A stretch of 53,049 nucleotides of DNA, taken from an uncultured Gemmiger sp. GTDB taxonomy: Bacteria > Bacillota > Clostridia > Oscillospirales > Ruminococcaceae. The position numbers and the translations under genes are program-made. This document shows positions 7,983 to 16,815 of this stretch, piece after piece. The notes under the pieces were generated by a model. It was not told the DNA's origin and searched no databases. It worked only from the letters and a program-made list of their open reading frames with translations. Location of the stretch: assembly GCA_934502625.1 (NCBI GenBank), contig CAKSUQ010000016.1, forward strand, positions 1-53,049, read 5' to 3'. Every line of letters starts with the position of its first letter. Position 1 is the stretch's first letter.

Positions 7983-9244
7983 TTGTGCTCCTCTTGCAGA
8001 ATATCCACGTAGATACGAACTAAATCATCGGCGTTGCGGGCGGCACTGTGGGTCTGTAGCGCGCGGTCGCGGGCGGCCTGCCCCAGCGCTGTGCCGCCGT
8101 CGGGGCTGTGCAGCACACGCAGGATCGCGTCGGCCAGCGCCCTGTCGTCCTGTGCGTTGCCGTACAAAACACCCTCGCGCCCGTCGGCCAGCATCGAGGG
8201 GATGCCCCCGACCGCGCTGGCGACGCAGGGCAGCCCCAGCAGCATGGCCTCGCCCAAGCTGTTCGGGCTGTTTTCGCAGCTGGACGGCAGCAGAAAGACA
8301 TCGGCCTCCAAGTAGGCCTGCCGCATCGCGGCGGCGTCCAGCGGCCCTGTGTAGTGGATGTGCCCTGCCACGCCCAGCTCGGCGGCCAGCCGCTTGCAGT
8401 AGAGCTTGTAGGGGAACATCCGGTCGATGACAGGGCGCAGCAGCGCGCCCTTGTCCAGTGGCGGCCAGCCCGCAATGCGCAGCTGGGCGTCGCCGTACTC
8501 GGCCAGCACGGCGGGCAGCGTCTTGATGACGGTGTGCAGGTTTTTCAGCGGGTAGTTGCCCTGCGGCAGAAACAGCACCGGCGCGGCGGCAAAATCCCGC
8601 GCGTGCCAGAGCGTGCCGCTGTAGAACAGCGGACGCAGCGTCTCGTTGCAGGGGTAGTACCGCGCGTGGGGCGCAAGCGCCGCGCAGGCCGCGCGGTCGA
8701 AGTCGGTGCGCCCTGTTACATGGCGGGCGTCGGCCAGCAGTTTTGCCTCTTTTGCCGCCAGCGCGTCAAAATTCGCCTGCATATTGTCGAGCAGTTCGCC
8801 GGGCACGACCCGGTCGATGCCGTGCCAGACAAAGCCGGAGCGGCGGTAAGCGTCAGGCACACCGTCGCAGAGGTGCGCGGCGCAGTCCCGCATGACGCCC
8901 TGAATGCTGAACAACACGGGCAGACTTTGCGCCCGCGCGGCATCGGCCATGGCGGCAGCCGCGTCGTACTCGGTACCCCAGATATGCACGAGGTCGGGTT
9001 TTTCGGCCTGCAGAAGCGGCGCGAAGGCGGCGGTGTCCGCCGCGATGCGATAGCGCACGCCGTCGGCCTCGCCCTGCGCCTCGTTTTTTCCGACGCAGAG
9101 AACAGTCAGCCGCAGGTCGCCATAGCTACGCAGGGCGGCCAACTGCCCGGTCAGCCAACTGCCGCTGACGTCGCTGGCACCGGCCAGCCCGCAGGCAGCC
9201 GCCGCCTGCGGCAGCGTCGTTTTGACAAGCCAGAGGATCTGCAT
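7979..9244 (-). CDS. Glycosyltransferase family 4 (GT-B)
   Basis: A 421-residue GT-B enzyme. The N-terminus MQILWLVKTTLP and the region DLVHIWGTEYD form the acceptor-side Rossmann half. The C-terminal half has FLPQGNYPLKNLHTVI and the donor-binding ENSPNSLGEAMLLGLP with its two spaced glutamates. AAAAGGAG lies before the ATG. It is 24 bp from the upstream gene and overlaps the downstream one by four bases, so it is inside the same operon. Confidence 0.87.
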   Translation of the reverse strand: MQILWLVKTTLPQAAAACGLAGASDVSGSWLTGQLAALRSYGDLRLTVLCVGKNEAQGEADGVRYRIAADTAAFAPLLQAEKPDLVHIWGTEYDAAAAMADAARAQSLPVLFSIQGVMRDCAAHLCDGVPDAYRRSGFVWHGIDRVVPGELLDNMQANFDALAAKEAKLLADARHVTGRTDFDRAACAALAPHARYYPCNETLRPLFYSGTLWHARDFAAAPVLFLPQGNYPLKNLHTVIKTLPAVLAEYGDAQLRIAGWPPLDKGALLRPVIDRMFPYKLYCKRLAAELGVAGHIHYTGPLDAAAMRQAYLEADVFLLPSSCENSPNSLGEAMLLGLPCVASAVGGIPSMLADGREGVLYGNAQDDRALADAILRVLHSPDGGTALGQAARDRALQTHSAARNADDLVRIYVDILQEEHK

Positions 9245-9268
9245 GGTGAGGTACTCCTTTTTTGCTTT

Positions 9269-10492
9269 TTAGCGTAGCTCCTTCAAAAATGCCTCTGCCA
9301 CGGCCTCCGGTGTAAACTCCGGGTAGAGCTTCGCGGCTTCGGCGTAGGGGATGTGCCGCCCGGCGACGGTGTGCAGCCAGTCGGCCAGCCGCTTGACGGT
9401 GCCCGGCGTCGTGCCGTCCTTTGCGTGCAGCACCAGCGCCAGCGGATACCGCGTCAGATACGGCAGCGTGGGGTCGCTGTCGCTCACGGCCAGATGCAGC
9501 ACCGGCTTGCCGGTGGCAAAATAGCCGAACAGCTTGCTGGGCATCTGGTTGTCGTAGGCGTTGCCAAGGCTCAGCAGCACATCGGCGCTGTCCTCCAACG
9601 CGGCGGCTGCGGCGGGGGGCAGCAGACCGGGGCGCACAAATTTTGCGCCCATCTCCTGCGCAGTCTTGTCGGCGTCGGCGGAGAACCGCTCCCACCCCGC
9701 GCCCGCCATCGTCAGCGTCACGGCGGGATCATTCAGCGCGCGGAACAGCGCCAGCGCAAAGCCGGGTTCGCGAAGCTCCGGGTAAAGGCTGCCGCAGAAA
9801 ACACACCGTATAGCGTCGTGCTTTTCAAAATGCACTTCCCGCGGCAGCAGGGCGGGGAAGCCCAGCACATGCACCTTGCCGTGCCATTTTGCCAGCGGCG
9901 CACCGTCGGCGTAGTCGGGCTGCGCCTGCGGTGTGATGAACGTCCCGTCCAGCGCGTCCAGCAGCTGCCCCTCGCGGGCAAAGCCGCCCGGCGCGGTGTA
10001 GTCGCGGTTCGACGCATAGGGGTCAAGCTGCCACAAAAACTTTTTGCCGCCGATCTGTGCCGTTTCCAGCGCAAAGGCCGCGCGGTAGGGTGCGCAGACC
10101 GCGCAAACGGCGTCAAAGCGAAATTCCGCGTCCAACCGTTCAATTTCACGGTGGCTGTCGACGGTGCGGCGTGGCGCTTTCAGTACCAGCTGTCGGAACG
10201 CCGCCGCTGCTGCTGCAGGGTGGGCAGCCAGCCGCATCAGACGCAGCGGCACGGGGGTGCCGCCCCTGCGGCCATTTTCCAGCGCCTCGTTCATCTGGTG
10301 CTCGTCGGCAAAGGCCAGCAGGTGCTGCACTGCGCCCTCCGGCGGGGCGGCGGGGGTGTGCAGGCCGTCCCACAGGGTCAAAATATGTACGGTGTGGCCG
10401 CGGTGAAGCAGCTGCTCCGTCAGGCGGAAGCCCATCAGCGCGTTGGCGCTGGCGGCGTTCTCCACACGATCAAGGACAAGTAAGATGCGCAT
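9269..10492 (-). CDS. Probable GT-B glycosyltransferase
   Basis: A 407-residue protein with the GT-B outline: MRILLVLDRVENAASANALM at the start, a middle linker, and a C-terminal half with RCVFCGSLYPELREPGF and QMPSKLFGYFATGKPVLHL. The E-x7-E motif of typical GT4 is not clear; PSKLFGYFATGKPV instead resembles GT4-like enzymes of WecA-linked or capsule pathways. The catalytic assignment is therefore weaker than for its neighbours. It starts directly after the TAA of the upstream gene, with no gap. Confidence 0.75.
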   Translation of the reverse strand: MRILLVLDRVENAASANALMGFRLTEQLLHRGHTVHILTLWDGLHTPAAPPEGAVQHLLAFADEHQMNEALENGRRGGTPVPLRLMRLAAHPAAAAAAFRQLVLKAPRRTVDSHREIERLDAEFRFDAVCAVCAPYRAAFALETAQIGGKKFLWQLDPYASNRDYTAPGGFAREGQLLDALDGTFITPQAQPDYADGAPLAKWHGKVHVLGFPALLPREVHFEKHDAIRCVFCGSLYPELREPGFALALFRALNDPAVTLTMAGAGWERFSADADKTAQEMGAKFVRPGLLPPAAAAALEDSADVLLSLGNAYDNQMPSKLFGYFATGKPVLHLAVSDSDPTLPYLTRYPLALVLHAKDGTTPGTVKRLADWLHTVAGRHIPYAEAAKLYPEFTPEAVAEAFLKELR

Positions 10493-11482
10493 TTATTGTC
10501 GATCCTTCAAGAAGTTTCTGCATGCCCACCGCCACAGGCGCGGCGCGTGCAGCGTCATCCACGCCGAAAGCTGGATGCTGCGCGGCAGCTGCGGGTTGCG
10601 CCCCAGCTGGGGATCTTTCTCGCCCGCCGCGATGCCGATCTTCAGCTCGTACAGCTGGCTGCGGTAGTCGTCGGCGTTGGCGCGGCGCAAAATCATGCTG
10701 GCAAGGTAGACGAGCTTTTCATAGTAAAACGCGTTCACGCTCTGCTGCATTTCGGGCGGCGCACTGGCGCGGATCTCGGCGGCGGCGCGCTGCTGGTCGG
10801 CAATGCTCTGGGGCGGCAGGGCGCGGTGGCTGGCGCTGTCGGCGTGCTGGCGGTAATGGTAACCCGCAAAATCGCAGAACGCGCACCCCGGTGCGGCACG
10901 GAACACCCGCCAGTTTGCCAGCAGATCCTCGTTGTAGGCAAGGCCGTTGTCCAGCATATCCTCGGTCAGCAGGTCAGCGGAATACAGCTTGTTCCACAGG
11001 CCGTAGTCGACGGCGTGGTCGTGCAGCAGCGCGTCAAGGTGCGCGGGGCTGCGCAGGATCTTGCAGCCCGACGGTGCGGTGATATTCTGCGGCGCAGCGT
11101 CGGAAAACGTGTCGTACCGGCAGCAGGCCAGCGGCAGGCCGCTGTTGAGGGCGGCGGTATACAGCGTGTCCAGCAGTGCAGGGTGGTACAGGTCGTCCGC
11201 GTCGCAGAAGGCATACCACGCCGCGCCCAGCTCCCGCGCCTTGCGCAGACCGGCCGTGCGGGCGGCGCAGACGCCGCTGTTCGGCTGGTGGACGGCCACA
11301 AACCGCTGGTCACCAGCCGCGATGGCATCGCAGAGCGCGGGCGATCCGTCCGTGGAGCCATCGTCGACCAAAATGCACCGGAAGCTGTCAAATTTCTGGG
11401 CGGCGATGGCGTCGGTGCAGGCGTTCAGGTAAGTTTCGGCGTTGTGTACCGGCACGATGACCGCAATCTTGCAGGGCTTCAT
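10493..11482 (-). CDS. Glycosyltransferase family 2 (GT-A)
   Basis: A 329-residue GT-A enzyme with IAVIVPVHN, ILVDDGSTDGSPA and AFCDADD. It carries ARTAGLRKARE where family members usually have ARN. WNKLYSADLL and YNEDLLANWRVF follow. The ATG at 11482 overlaps the upstream stop as ATGA, so a 47-residue in-frame extension was rejected. It is one of five related GT2 enzymes in the operon. Confidence 0.88.
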   Translation of the reverse strand: MKPCKIAVIVPVHNAETYLNACTDAIAAQKFDSFRCILVDDGSTDGSPALCDAIAAGDQRFVAVHQPNSGVCAARTAGLRKARELGAAWYAFCDADDLYHPALLDTLYTAALNSGLPLACCRYDTFSDAAPQNITAPSGCKILRSPAHLDALLHDHAVDYGLWNKLYSADLLTEDMLDNGLAYNEDLLANWRVFRAAPGCAFCDFAGYHYRQHADSASHRALPPQSIADQQRAAAEIRASAPPEMQQSVNAFYYEKLVYLASMILRRANADDYRSQLYELKIGIAAGEKDPQLGRNPQLPRSIQLSAWMTLHAPRLWRWACRNFLKDRQ

Positions 11483-12594
11483 TTCGTCACCTCGGCATAG
11501 CGGCGCAGGTAAAATTCCTGCAAGACCGCCGCGCTTGTGTGGATGTCGTACCCGGCCTTGACGGCCTTCTCCTGCGCCTGCGGGTCGCGGCGCAGGGACG
11601 CCGCAGCGATCGCGTTCGCCCACGCGGCGGCGTCGTTCAGCGGCAGGAATTTCACCCGGTCGGTGAAGGCCGCGCCGCTGTCCACCGTGTCCGACACGAA
11701 GCAGGGCAGACCGGCGGTCTGTGCCTCGACGAGGACGACGGGCAGCCCCTCAAAGAGGCTGGGCAGCAAAAACGCATCCATCGCGTCATAAAAGCTTTGC
11801 ATGTTGCTGCGAACACCGGCGAAAATCACGCTGTCGCCCAATCCCAGCTCGGCGGCCAGCGACTGCATTTTTTCTATGTAGGCGGGCTCACCGCCGCCCA
11901 GCAGCACCAGCCGCGCCTTTGGCAGGCGGCCGCGCACGGCGGCAAAGATTTTCAGCAGCCCGGCGTGGTTTTTCTGCGCGGTGAACCGCCCGACGTGGCC
12001 GAACAAGATCTCCTGATCGGTCACGCCCAGCTCACCGCGCAAAAGCGCCCGGCGCTGGGCGTCGCGCACGGCAAACCGCGCCGTGTCGATGCCGTTGGGC
12101 ACGACGGTGAAGGGCTGCTTGCCGTAGAGCATCTGCCCGGCCTTCTCGCTGCAGGCGAACCGGTCGGTCAGGCCAAAGCGGAACAGGCTGCTCATGGCGC
12201 GGTCAAGCTGGCCGACGAGGTTCGGCTCGTAGGCCGTGTTGTGGCTGTGGCCGCACCGCACGGGGATGCCTGCGCGCTTGGCGACGGAGTTGTAAAACAT
12301 GCCAAAGCCGCTGTAGTGGCCGTGGGTGATGCGCCACTCCGGGTGGGCGGCGAACAGCGCGCGCAGCTCGTGCAGGTAGCGGGGCAGGTTATTGTCCTGC
12401 CGGACGGTCAGCTTGTAGATGTGCCCGCCGAGGCTGCGAATTTCGTCGTCAAAAAAGCACGGCTTATCGTAATGATATAGGAAATCGAACTGCACCTTTT
12501 CGCGGTCGATGGTGCGGTAGACGTTCATGACGAACGTCTCCATGCCGCCTGCGTCCATGGCGGGCATGATTTGCAAAACACGGATGGGCGGCAT
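11479..12594 (-). CDS. Glycosyltransferase family 4 (GT-B), capsule type
   Basis: A 371-residue GT-B enzyme that starts RVLQIMPAMDAGGMETFVMN, the hallmark opening of EpsF/CapM-type GT4 proteins. The donor half has GHVGRFTAQKNHAGLL, LVLLGGGEP and FEGLPVVLVEAQTAGLP with the E-x7-E pair. EpsF-type relatives add sugars to exopolysaccharide. The ATG at 12594 shares one base with the stop of the PPK2 gene (TGATG), tying this operon to polyphosphate metabolism. An in-frame extension of 28 residues upstream was rejected. Confidence 0.9.
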   Translation of the reverse strand: MPPIRVLQIMPAMDAGGMETFVMNVYRTIDREKVQFDFLYHYDKPCFFDDEIRSLGGHIYKLTVRQDNNLPRYLHELRALFAAHPEWRITHGHYSGFGMFYNSVAKRAGIPVRCGHSHNTAYEPNLVGQLDRAMSSLFRFGLTDRFACSEKAGQMLYGKQPFTVVPNGIDTARFAVRDAQRRALLRGELGVTDQEILFGHVGRFTAQKNHAGLLKIFAAVRGRLPKARLVLLGGGEPAYIEKMQSLAAELGLGDSVIFAGVRSNMQSFYDAMDAFLLPSLFEGLPVVLVEAQTAGLPCFVSDTVDSGAAFTDRVKFLPLNDAAAWANAIAAASLRRDPQAQEKAVKAGYDIHTSAAVLQEFYLRRYAEVTK

Positions 12595-13466
12595 CAGTTT
12601 TCGGCCTCCAATGCGATGCGGCAGTCCTTCAGCGCGGCCTTTGCGGCGGCGTCCAGCTGCGGGTAGGTGTGGCTGCACTGCTGCAAAGCGTCCAGCACGA
12701 TTTCACTGACTAAATAGCGGGTGTACCACTTGCGGTCAGCAGGCAGGGCGTACCACGGGCTTTCCGGCGTGGCGGTCGCGTCAATGACCTCCTCGAACAC
12801 GTCAAGGTACTCGTCAAAATGCCGCCGCTCGGCCAAGTCGCTGGCGGAAAACTTCCAGTTTTTCGCCGGGTTGTCGATGCGCTCCAAGAAACGCTTCTTC
12901 TGCTCTTTTTGAGAAATGTTCAGGAAGATTTTGACGATGCGGTAGCTGTTGTCAAAGAGATACTCCTCATAGTTGCGGATCTGGCGGTAGCGCTTTTTGA
13001 AAAATACCTTTTTGCTGTCGCCCAGCACACGGTCGGCCATCTGGTAATTCTTCTGCAGATCGTGTACCTGCACCACCAGCACATCCTCGTAGTAGCTGCG
13101 GTTGAAAATCGCAATCGTCCCGCGCGGGGGCAGTGCTTTGTTGACGCGCCAGAGGAAGTCGTGCTTGAGTTCCTCGCTCGTCGGCTGCTTGAAGCTCGTC
13201 ACCTGCACGCCTTGGGGGTTCAGCCCGGACATGACATGCTTGACCGTGCCGTCCTTGCCTGCGGCGTCCAGTGCCTGCAAAACGATGATAAGCCCCTCGC
13301 GCCCGTCGGCGTAAAAGGCATCCTGCAAGGCGGCCATCTTTTGAAGGTTCTCAGCAGTCTTGGCAAGGATAGCGTCCTTGTCGGGCGCGTCGTCCTTGCC
13401 GTCGCAGGAGAGCGCCCGCAGATCGCAGGCGCGGGAGCCATCGAAGCGGTATTTATCGGCTTTCAT
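12594..13466 (-). CDS. ppk2: Polyphosphate kinase 2 (PPK2 family)
   Basis: A 290-residue PPK2, which moves phosphate between polyphosphate and nucleoside mono- or diphosphates. Seen: the P-loop-like DAAGKDG at 67-73, the following NPQGVQVTSFKQPTSEE, KHDFLWR, and the Walker B-like FNRSYYEDVLV at 121-131, all in the order of the family. GGGGAGG lies eight bases before the ATG at 13466; an upstream in-frame ATG lacks such a site. It is the first gene of the glycosyltransferase operon. It could recycle nucleotides for sugar-nucleotide supply, which is an inference. Confidence 0.92.
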   Translation of the reverse strand: MKADKYRFDGSRACDLRALSCDGKDDAPDKDAILAKTAENLQKMAALQDAFYADGREGLIIVLQALDAAGKDGTVKHVMSGLNPQGVQVTSFKQPTSEELKHDFLWRVNKALPPRGTIAIFNRSYYEDVLVVQVHDLQKNYQMADRVLGDSKKVFFKKRYRQIRNYEEYLFDNSYRIVKIFLNISQKEQKKRFLERIDNPAKNWKFSASDLAERRHFDEYLDVFEEVIDATATPESPWYALPADRKWYTRYLVSEIVLDALQQCSHTYPQLDAAAKAALKDCRIALEAEN

Positions 13467-13491
13467 GGGCAGTACCTCCCCAAAGTTATAC

Positions 13492-13529
13492 ATACTAAAT
13501 AGTATACCCGTTTTTGTGCGTTTGTGCAA
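13492..13529 (-). promoter_or_regulatory. Promoter and operator of the PPK2/glycosyltransferase operon
   Basis: Minus strand: TTGCAC (13524-13529), a 17-bp spacer, TATACT (13501-13506). The palindrome ATACTA-TT-TAGTAT (13492-13505) covers the -10 and the expected start point, a good place for a repressor. Confidence 0.85.
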
Positions 13530-13552
13530 CCGTCACGCCGCTTTCTTTTTGC

Positions 13553-13586
13553 ACAAAAACACCCCCATGCGCAGGGCGCACAGGGG
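13553..13586 (-). terminator. Probable terminator of the feo operon
   Basis: On the minus strand, CCCC-tg-TGCGC pairs with GCGCA-t-GGGG and is followed by TGTTTTTG. The stem has a small internal loop. It lies 19 bp after the last feo-operon stop and just upstream of the PPK2 promoter. Confidence 0.6.
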
Positions 13587-13604
13587 CGGGGATGGGCGTG
13601 AACG

Positions 13605-13760
13605 TTATTCCTTCTTTTTCTTTTCGCTTTCGGCGCATTTGTTGTGGCAGCCGGCGCAGTTGCCGCCGCAGCCGCCCTGCCAGCCGCCATTCTGGCAGAT
13701 GAACAGGATCGCCAGCGCCAGCAGCACAAAAATAACCACGACAACGATGATACTTTGCAT
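13605..13760 (-). CDS. FeoB-associated Cys-rich membrane protein
   Basis: A 51-residue protein: one membrane helix (about 4-22, IIVVVVIFVLLALAILFIC), then a Gly/Cys-rich segment with CGGNCAGCHNKC and a lysine-rich end. This is the pattern of the small Cys-rich membrane proteins that accompany FeoB in Firmicutes, possibly serving as the FeoC-like partner or metal handler. AAGGAAGG lies before the ATG. It follows feoB by 36 bp on the same strand. Confidence 0.88.
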   Translation of the reverse strand: MQSIIVVVVIFVLLALAILFICQNGGWQGGCGGNCAGCHNKCAESEKKKKE

Positions 13761-13796
13761 ATCGTGTACCTTCCTTTGCTTCATAGCCGCGCGGGG

Positions 13797-16169
13797 TCAG
13801 ACCAACCCACACAGGCTTCCTATACAGTGTACCACAAAGGCGGCCACCCATGCAATACCGCATTGCATCAGCACAACACCGGCAGCGGCGCGCGCACCGC
13901 CCAGCTCACGCTTGACAGCGGCGATGGCAGCGACGCAGGGGGTGTACAGCAGCGTGAAGATCAGGAAGACTACAGCCGTAAACGGGGTAAACAGGGTTGT
14001 CAGTGCGGCCGTGTCACCGCCCAACAGCACGGTCAGGGTCGAGACGACGCTCTCCTTGGCGGTGAAGCCGGTGATCAGCGCTGTGGAAACGCGCCAATCA
14101 CCAAAGCCCAGCGGCTTGAAAATCGGTGCAATGAAGCTGCCGATGGCGGCCAGCAGACTTGCGTCCGGTGCGGCGGCTACGTTCAACCGCGCATCAAACG
14201 TCTGCAGGAACCAAATCAGCACCGTAGCAACAAAAATGATCGTGAAGGCTTTCTGCAAAAAGTCGCGGGCTTTCTCCCAAATCAACTGGCCGACGCTGCG
14301 CGCCGAGGGAAAGCGGTAGTTGGGCAGCTCCATGACAAAGGGGACAGGCTCGCCCTTATATTTTGTAAATTTCAGCAGCAGGGCGTACAAAATCCCGCAC
14401 ACGATGCCTGTCAGATACAGCCCGATCATGACAAGGGGGCGGTACGGCTTTGGGAAGAACGCCGTCGTGAACAGCGCATAAATCGGCAGCTTGGCCGAGC
14501 AGCTCATGAAAGGGGTGAGCAAGATCGTCATTTTGCGGTCACGGTCGCTGGACAGGGTGCGGGTCGCCATGATGGCGGGCACAGAGCAGCCAAAGCCGAT
14601 CAGCATCGGCACAAAGCTGCGGCCGGACAGGCCGATGCGGCGCAGCAGCTGATCCATGACGAAGGCCACGCGCGCCATGTAACCGGTATCTTCCAGAATA
14701 GAGAGGAAAAAGAACAATGTGACGATGATCGGCAAAAAGCTCAGCACGCTGCCGACACCAGCAAAAATGCCGTCGATGACAAGGCTGTGCACGACCGGGT
14801 TGATGCCGTAGGCTGTCAGCGCGCGGTCGGTCAGCTGGGTCACGGCGTCAATGCCCAGCGTCAGCAGGTCGGAAAGCCCCGCGCCGATGACGCCGAAGGT
14901 CAGCCAGAACACCAGCGCCATAATGCCGATAAAGCAGGGCAGCGCGGTGTATTTGCCGGTCAGAATTCGGTCAATGGCAACGCTGCGCTTGTGCTCGCGG
15001 CTCTCACTGGGGCGCACAACGGTTTTGCAGCACAGCCGCTCGATAAAATTGAACCGCATATCAGCCAGCGCGGCCTCCCGGTCAAGGCCGGTCTCGCTTT
15101 CCAGCTCGGCAATCGTGTGGCCGAGCAGCTCGGTTTCGTTCGTGTCCAGATTCAGTGCCTGCTCGATCAGCGGGTCGCCTTCGACGAGCTTCGTCGCGGC
15201 AAAACGCAGGGGCAGCCCGGCGCGGGCGGCGTGGTCTTCGATCAGGTGGGTCACGGCGTGGATGCAGCGGTGCACAGCGCCGCCCTTGCCGTCGCCCGCG
15301 TCGCAGAAGTCGATGCGCCCCGGCGTTTCGCGGTGGCGGGCAACGTGCAGCGCATGCTCGACCAGCTCGTCAATGCCCTCGTTTTTGGCTGCCGAGATGG
15401 GCACGACGGGAACACCGAGCAGGTCTTCCAGCTCGTTCACCATGACGGTACCGCCGTTGGCACGCACCTCGTCCATCATGTTCAGCGCCAGTACCAGCGG
15501 GATATTCAACTCCATCAGCTGCATCGTCAAATACAGGTTACGCTCAATATTGGACGCATCTACAATGTTTATGATGCCGTCGGGGTGGGTGTTCAGAAGA
15601 AAGTCGCGGGTGACGATCTCCTCGCTGGAATAGGGCGACAGGCTGTAAATGCCGGGCAGGTCGGTCACGGTGGCTTCGCCGTGGCCGCGGATGACGCCGT
15701 CCTTGCGGTCAACCGTCACGCCGGGAAAGTTGCCGACGTGCTGGTTCGAGCCGGTCAGCTGGTTGAAAAGCGTTGTTTTGCCGCAGTTTTGGTTGCCCGC
15801 CAGCGCGAAGCGCAGCGGCTGCCCCTTGGCAATCTCCGCGCCGCTTTTGCGGTTGTGATAGCTGGGCGCTTTGCGCAGCTCGCCCACGCCGGGGTGCGGC
15901 ACAGGGGCGTGCCGCTCCTCACGGCGGGCGGCGCGGTCGGTCTCGTGGACGTTCTCGACCTCGATTTTCGCGGCATCTTCGAGACGCAGGGTCAGCTCAT
16001 AGCCGCGCAGCTCCAGCTGGATGGGATCGCCCATCGGTGCGACCTTGCGCAGGGTGACTTCGGTGCCGGGGGTCAGCCCCATGTCTAACAAGTGGTGGCG
16101 CAGTTCGCCCTGCCCGCCTATGGAGCGCAGCACAGCGTCCTGCCCAATTTTTAATTCGGCCAGTGTCAT
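13797..16169 (-). CDS. feoB: Ferrous iron transporter, FeoA-FeoB fusion
   Basis: A 790-residue protein. Residues 1-75 are a FeoA (SH3-like) domain (LRHHLLDMGLTPGTEVTLRK). After a linker comes the FeoB G domain: G1 GNQNCGKT at 125-132, G2 region FPGVTVD, G3 DLPG at 170-173 and G4 NMMD at 230-233. The rest is the Gate-type membrane domain with many helices (for example GFGCSVPAIMATR and TPCVAAIAAVKREL). It imports Fe(II) across the inner membrane and binds and hydrolyses GTP. FeoA and FeoB are separate genes in many bacteria; here they are fused. The upstream operator suggests repression by iron. Confidence 0.95.
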   Translation of the reverse strand: MTLAELKIGQDAVLRSIGGQGELRHHLLDMGLTPGTEVTLRKVAPMGDPIQLELRGYELTLRLEDAAKIEVENVHETDRAARREERHAPVPHPGVGELRKAPSYHNRKSGAEIAKGQPLRFALAGNQNCGKTTLFNQLTGSNQHVGNFPGVTVDRKDGVIRGHGEATVTDLPGIYSLSPYSSEEIVTRDFLLNTHPDGIINIVDASNIERNLYLTMQLMELNIPLVLALNMMDEVRANGGTVMVNELEDLLGVPVVPISAAKNEGIDELVEHALHVARHRETPGRIDFCDAGDGKGGAVHRCIHAVTHLIEDHAARAGLPLRFAATKLVEGDPLIEQALNLDTNETELLGHTIAELESETGLDREAALADMRFNFIERLCCKTVVRPSESREHKRSVAIDRILTGKYTALPCFIGIMALVFWLTFGVIGAGLSDLLTLGIDAVTQLTDRALTAYGINPVVHSLVIDGIFAGVGSVLSFLPIIVTLFFFLSILEDTGYMARVAFVMDQLLRRIGLSGRSFVPMLIGFGCSVPAIMATRTLSSDRDRKMTILLTPFMSCSAKLPIYALFTTAFFPKPYRPLVMIGLYLTGIVCGILYALLLKFTKYKGEPVPFVMELPNYRFPSARSVGQLIWEKARDFLQKAFTIIFVATVLIWFLQTFDARLNVAAAPDASLLAAIGSFIAPIFKPLGFGDWRVSTALITGFTAKESVVSTLTVLLGGDTAALTTLFTPFTAVVFLIFTLLYTPCVAAIAAVKRELGGARAAAGVVLMQCGIAWVAAFVVHCIGSLCGLV

Positions 16170-16191
16170 TTTTACAGTCCTCTTTCACCGG

Positions 16192-16252
16192 AAAAGTTTG
16201 ATTCTTCTAACTTTTGCGGTTTCAGTGTAGCACAAGTGCAAGCCGGATGCAA
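16192..16252 (-). promoter_or_regulatory. feoB promoter with 24-bp palindromic operator
   Basis: Minus strand: TTGCAT (16247-16252), 17-bp spacer, TACACT (16224-16229). Immediately downstream, over the expected start point, AAAAGTTAGA-AGAA-TCAAACTTTT (16192-16215) is an inverted repeat with one mismatch in ten. Its position is that of a repressor site, probably for an iron-sensing DtxR- or Fur-type regulator; it does not match the classical Fur box closely. Confidence 0.82.
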
Positions 16253-16266
16253 GGGGGGAATGCCTA

Positions 16267-16295
16267 TTGCACCGCTAAAAGGGCTGTGCTATACT
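16267..16295 (+). promoter_or_regulatory. Promoter of the GNAT gene
   Basis: TTGCAC, 17-bp spacer, TATACT, placed about 25 bp before the ATG. It is divergent from the feoB promoter. Confidence 0.85.
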
Positions 16296-16319
16296 ACACA
16301 AATATGAGGAGTGACAAAT

Positions 16320-16814
16320 ATGACACTGACAGTACGAAAGGCGCAGGCGGACGACCTGCCGACGCTGCTGGAAATTTACGCGAATGCCCGCGTTTTTATG
16401 CAGACGCACGGCAACCCGACCCAGTGGCCGGCCGGTTACCCCGGCGCGGAGCGGCTTGCGGCGGAGATCGAGCACGGCGTCTGCCGCGTTGTGATGGGGG
16501 AGGGCATGATTCAGGCGGTGTTCTGCCTTGTGCCCGGCGACGACCCGACCTACTGCCATATCGAGGACGGCGCGTGGCCGGAGGACGTGCCCTACGCGAC
16601 GATCCACCGCCTTGCGTCGGCGGGGAAGGTAGGCGGCATCGGGAGATTCTGCATCAACTGGTGTTTGCAGCAGGGGCTGCCGCTGCGCGCCGATACCCAC
16701 GCCGACAACACCTACACCCAGCATGCGCTGGAAAGCTGCGGCTTTGTGCGGTGCGGGCGCATCTACATTGCCGACGGCACCCCGCGCATCGCGTATTATC
16801 ATCCGGCACAATAA
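16320..16814 (+). CDS. GNAT-family N-acetyltransferase
   Basis: A 164-residue GNAT protein with MTLTVRKAQADDLPTLLEIY at the start, typical of RimI-like folds. The acetyl-CoA loop region lies around RLASAGKVGGIGRFCINWC, with ADTHADNTYTQHALESCGF as the following conserved strand-helix. Substrate unknown; relatives act on small molecules or protein N-termini. GAGGAG lies nine bases before the ATG at 16320, which is preferred over a GTG three codons upstream. It is single-gene, between its own promoter and a terminator. Confidence 0.85.
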   Translation: MTLTVRKAQADDLPTLLEIYANARVFMQTHGNPTQWPAGYPGAERLAAEIEHGVCRVVMGEGMIQAVFCLVPGDDPTYCHIEDGAWPEDVPYATIHRLASAGKVGGIGRFCINWCLQQGLPLRADTHADNTYTQHALESCGFVRCGRIYIADGTPRIAYYHPAQ

Positions 16815-16815
16815 T

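Noticed and set aside
13644..16088. 814-codon plus-strand frame over feoB
   Set aside because: Antisense shadow; low-complexity composition rich in Q, H, R and A and no known domain.
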